DNA of 64,000 bases from Nostoc sp. FACHB-892 (GTDB lineage Bacteria; Cyanobacteriota; Cyanobacteriia; Cyanobacteriales; Nostocaceae): contig NZ_JACJTR010000002.1 in assembly GCF_014698795.1 (NCBI RefSeq), positions 186,001 through 250,000 on the forward strand, read 5' to 3'. Positions 62,283 to 64,000 of this stretch are shown in pieces; the stretch's first letter is position 1; every line of letters begins with the position of its first letter. Below the pieces are notes generated by a model. It was not told where the DNA came from, ran no database searches, and saw nothing but the letters and a program-made list of their open reading frames with translations. The translations under genes were made by a program, and so were the position numbers.

Positions 62283-63812
62283 CTAAGAAGCTGATTCTCT
62301 AGCTGTAGGTGAACCTATCTTTTTACTAGGGGATGCAGAAGAATCCTGCCCACTTGTCCGCAGTTTTGGCTTAGGAGAAGAATGTCTTTCTTCACCATTG
62401 TTGCTATCTGATTTCCACGCAGTACGAGGGCGATCGCTAGAAGATTCACGACGCTTACCGAGCCTTGGTTTGGGAGCAGAAGATTCCTCTTGAGGAATTT
62501 CCACGTCTGAACTCAACCAAGCGGGACGAGTTTGATCGTAAGCAATTTGTAGTGCTGCTGCGGCGATCGCTTGAGCATCGTATTCTTCAATCAATTCGCT
62601 AACAATTGGCAAGAATGAAGCCAAACGCTCTCCTGTCAAAGCTTCCCGAACCTGTTCTTGCAATTTCAGGATGTGCCGCGCTTCAATTTGTGCGCGTGTT
62701 GGAATCGACAGCAATTGCCAACTTTGGCGGTTATGACGTTCAAATGTTTGCTGTTTGCGCCGCTCAAATGGTTGTACTAGAGAGATTGCTGTTCCTTCTT
62801 TACCAGCACGACCAGTACGACCAATACGGTGGACGTAGGTTTCTACGCTATCGGGTAAGTCGAAGTTGATTACATGGGAGAGTTGATCGACATCTAACCC
62901 TCGTGCTGCAATATCAGTTGCTACCACCCAGCGAACTTGACGGTTACGGAATCTGATTAATAACCGTTCCCGCGCTTGTTGCGACAAGTCACCGTGGTAT
63001 TCATCTACACTGTGACCAGCACCTTGCAACTGACTAGTGAGTTCTGCGGCTGTGCGTCTGGTGCGGACAAAGATTAAAGCTGTTTCTGGATCTTCCATTT
63101 CCAGAATTGGCTGTAAAGCTTTGGCTTTTGTCCAGTGGCGGGGGATCAAGTAAGCTACCTGATTAATCTTGTTGGGAGCGGCTTTTGGCTGCTCAACGGT
63201 GACAGTTGCAGGCGATCGCAAGAACTTATTCACTAACATCCGAATTGATGGTGGCATTGTTGCCGAGAATAAAGCTGTTTGGCGATCTACAGGTGCTTGC
63301 GAGAGGATTTTGATCACATCGTCGATGAAGCCCATGCTCAACATTTCATCGGCTTCATCCAACACAAACCACTTCACTTGATCGAGCTTTAAACAGCCGC
63401 GATCTAGCAAATCGATCACCCGTCCGGGAGTGCCCACAACCATGTGAACGCCACGTTTGAGTTGTAACATTTGGCGGTCAATTGATTGACCACCGTAGAT
63501 TGCTAACACCCGCAATCCTTCGTTACCGATGAATTGGGCGATCGCATCGTGAACTTGCATCGCTAATTCACGAGTTGGTGTTAAAACTATGGCTTGTACA
63601 GCTTTTTGATTTACATCCAGCCGTTCTAAAATAGGCAGCGAGAAAGCTGCTGTTTTGCCTGTTCCTGTTTGAGATTGACCTACTACATCACGACCACCCA
63701 GCAATTGGGGAATTGCTTGGACTTGAATGTTAGTTGGTTCGGTAAAACCGATTTTTTCTAGTTGGGCGACACGTTCTTGGGAAATGCCTAATTCTTGGAA
63801 TGAAAGAGTCAT
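62283..63812 (-). CDS. DEAD-box ATP-dependent RNA helicase (CrhR/DeaD-like)
   Basis: The protein has 509 residues. It shows the Q-motif (GFTEPTNIQVQAIP), Walker A SQTGTGKT (47-54), PTREL, TPGR, DEAD (152-155), SAT, and HRIGRTGRAG. The last 90 residues are Ser/Arg/Lys-rich and disordered (RLGKRRESSSDRPRTAWKSD), suited to RNA binding. Cyanobacterial homologues such as CrhR unwind structured RNA and rise under cold or redox stress. ATG follows AGGACGAATTA. Confidence 0.92.
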   Translation of the reverse strand: MTLSFQELGISQERVAQLEKIGFTEPTNIQVQAIPQLLGGRDVVGQSQTGTGKTAAFSLPILERLDVNQKAVQAIVLTPTRELAMQVHDAIAQFIGNEGLRVLAIYGGQSIDRQMLQLKRGVHMVVGTPGRVIDLLDRGCLKLDQVKWFVLDEADEMLSMGFIDDVIKILSQAPVDRQTALFSATMPPSIRMLVNKFLRSPATVTVEQPKAAPNKINQVAYLIPRHWTKAKALQPILEMEDPETALIFVRTRRTAAELTSQLQGAGHSVDEYHGDLSQQARERLLIRFRNRQVRWVVATDIAARGLDVDQLSHVINFDLPDSVETYVHRIGRTGRAGKEGTAISLVQPFERRKQQTFERHNRQSWQLLSIPTRAQIEARHILKLQEQVREALTGERLASFLPIVSELIEEYDAQAIAAAALQIAYDQTRPAWLSSDVEIPQEESSAPKPRLGKRRESSSDRPRTAWKSDSNNGEERHSSPKPKLRTSGQDSSASPSKKIGSPTARESAS

Positions 63813-63848
63813 TAATTCGTCCTAAATTTTATGTAAGGATTTTTGGAT

Positions 63849-63895
63849 TAGTCACTAGTCATTAGTCATTAGTCATTAGTCATTAGTTATTGGCT
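63849..63895. repeat. TAGTCAT heptamer tandem repeat
   Basis: About five tandem units of TAGTCAT (with one TAGTTAT variant) lie upstream of the helicase gene. Short tandem repeats of this type are dispersed in Nostoc intergenic DNA. Confidence 0.8.
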
Positions 63896-63982
63896 AGTTA
63901 GTGAGCCAAGGGCGATAGCAAAGCCTCAACTTTTGGAGAAACTATGCCCACGAGTGAGTCTTTGAACTTCAGGTAAACCCTC

Positions 63983-64000
63983 ATGAAAACTGCTATTAAT
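63983..64000 (+). CDS. Possible start of a gene cut by the window edge
   Basis: ATG at 63983 opens six codons (MKTAIN) to the edge. AGGT lies 9 bases upstream, a weak ribosome site. Too short to identify. Confidence 0.2.

Overview
The window comes from a filamentous, heterocyst-type cyanobacterium of the Nostoc/Anabaena/Nodularia group. Supporting signs are the many HIP1 sites (GCGATCGC), a psbD gene, chlorophyll synthase, PetP and Get3d-like genes, an SLH-OprB porin, heptameric intergenic repeats (CCCAATG, TAGTCAT) and Nostoc-style palindromic intergenic repeats. Species cannot be fixed from the sequence alone. No rRNA, CRISPR array, intact insertion sequence or plasmid origin is visible.

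Layout. 1-145 is the start of a glyoxalase II gene on the minus strand. 509-11349 is a plus-strand glycoconjugate cluster: an ATP-grasp-like protein, GT2, GT4, an ABC exporter with two histidine-kinase-like dimerisation segments at its C-terminus, GT4, a GT10 fucosyltransferase-like enzyme, and three tandem GT-A (GT8-like) paralogues. 11449-35108 is mostly housekeeping: UbiB-like kinase, M1 aminopeptidase with HEAT repeats, DUF3352, methyltransferase, PrsW, Uma2, a two-domain 6-carboxytetrahydropterin synthase homologue, a J-domain protein, cysteine synthase, porin, pterin carbinolamine dehydratase, a psbD copy without psbC, an ECF-type ATPase, a YacP-like NYN protein, tRNA-Asn, a class V aminotransferase and a BlaI/M56 pair. 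35439-50647 starts with ComB and is then a minus-strand surface-polysaccharide region. It holds dTDP-rhamnose genes rfbA, rfbC and rfbD, a sulfotransferase set between a GT4 fragment and a full GT4, another GT4, GDP-mannose 4,6-dehydratase, a 1250-residue GT-GT-methyltransferase fusion, a coiled-coil methyltransferase and a Wzm/Wzt-type ABC transporter. 51079-58413 carries photosynthesis-linked genes (PetP, Get3d-like, ChlG, PucC/LhaA family). 58749-59755 holds two unrecognised genes, each broken in a poly-A run. The window ends with an aldo/keto reductase, a second Uma2 and a DEAD-box helicase.

The two sugar regions look like parts of one surface-glycan economy. Nucleotide-sugar synthesis (dTDP-rhamnose, GDP-4-keto-6-deoxymannose) feeds glycosyltransferases, sulfation and methylation decorate the product, and ABC transporters export it. 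rfbB and a GDP-fucose synthase are absent and must lie elsewhere if the pathways are complete.

The most striking non-coding signal is at 28554-28844 on the minus strand. It is a self-contained unit with a promoter-like box, an 11-base Shine-Dalgarno match, a 23-codon ORF whose start can be hidden in a hairpin, a competing 16-bp long-range stem sharing the same bases, and a perfect 17-bp terminator hairpin. I do not recognise it as a known RNA family. About 300 bp away lies a 201-bp MITE-like element with 20-bp terminal inverted repeats and a perfect 10-bp target duplication.
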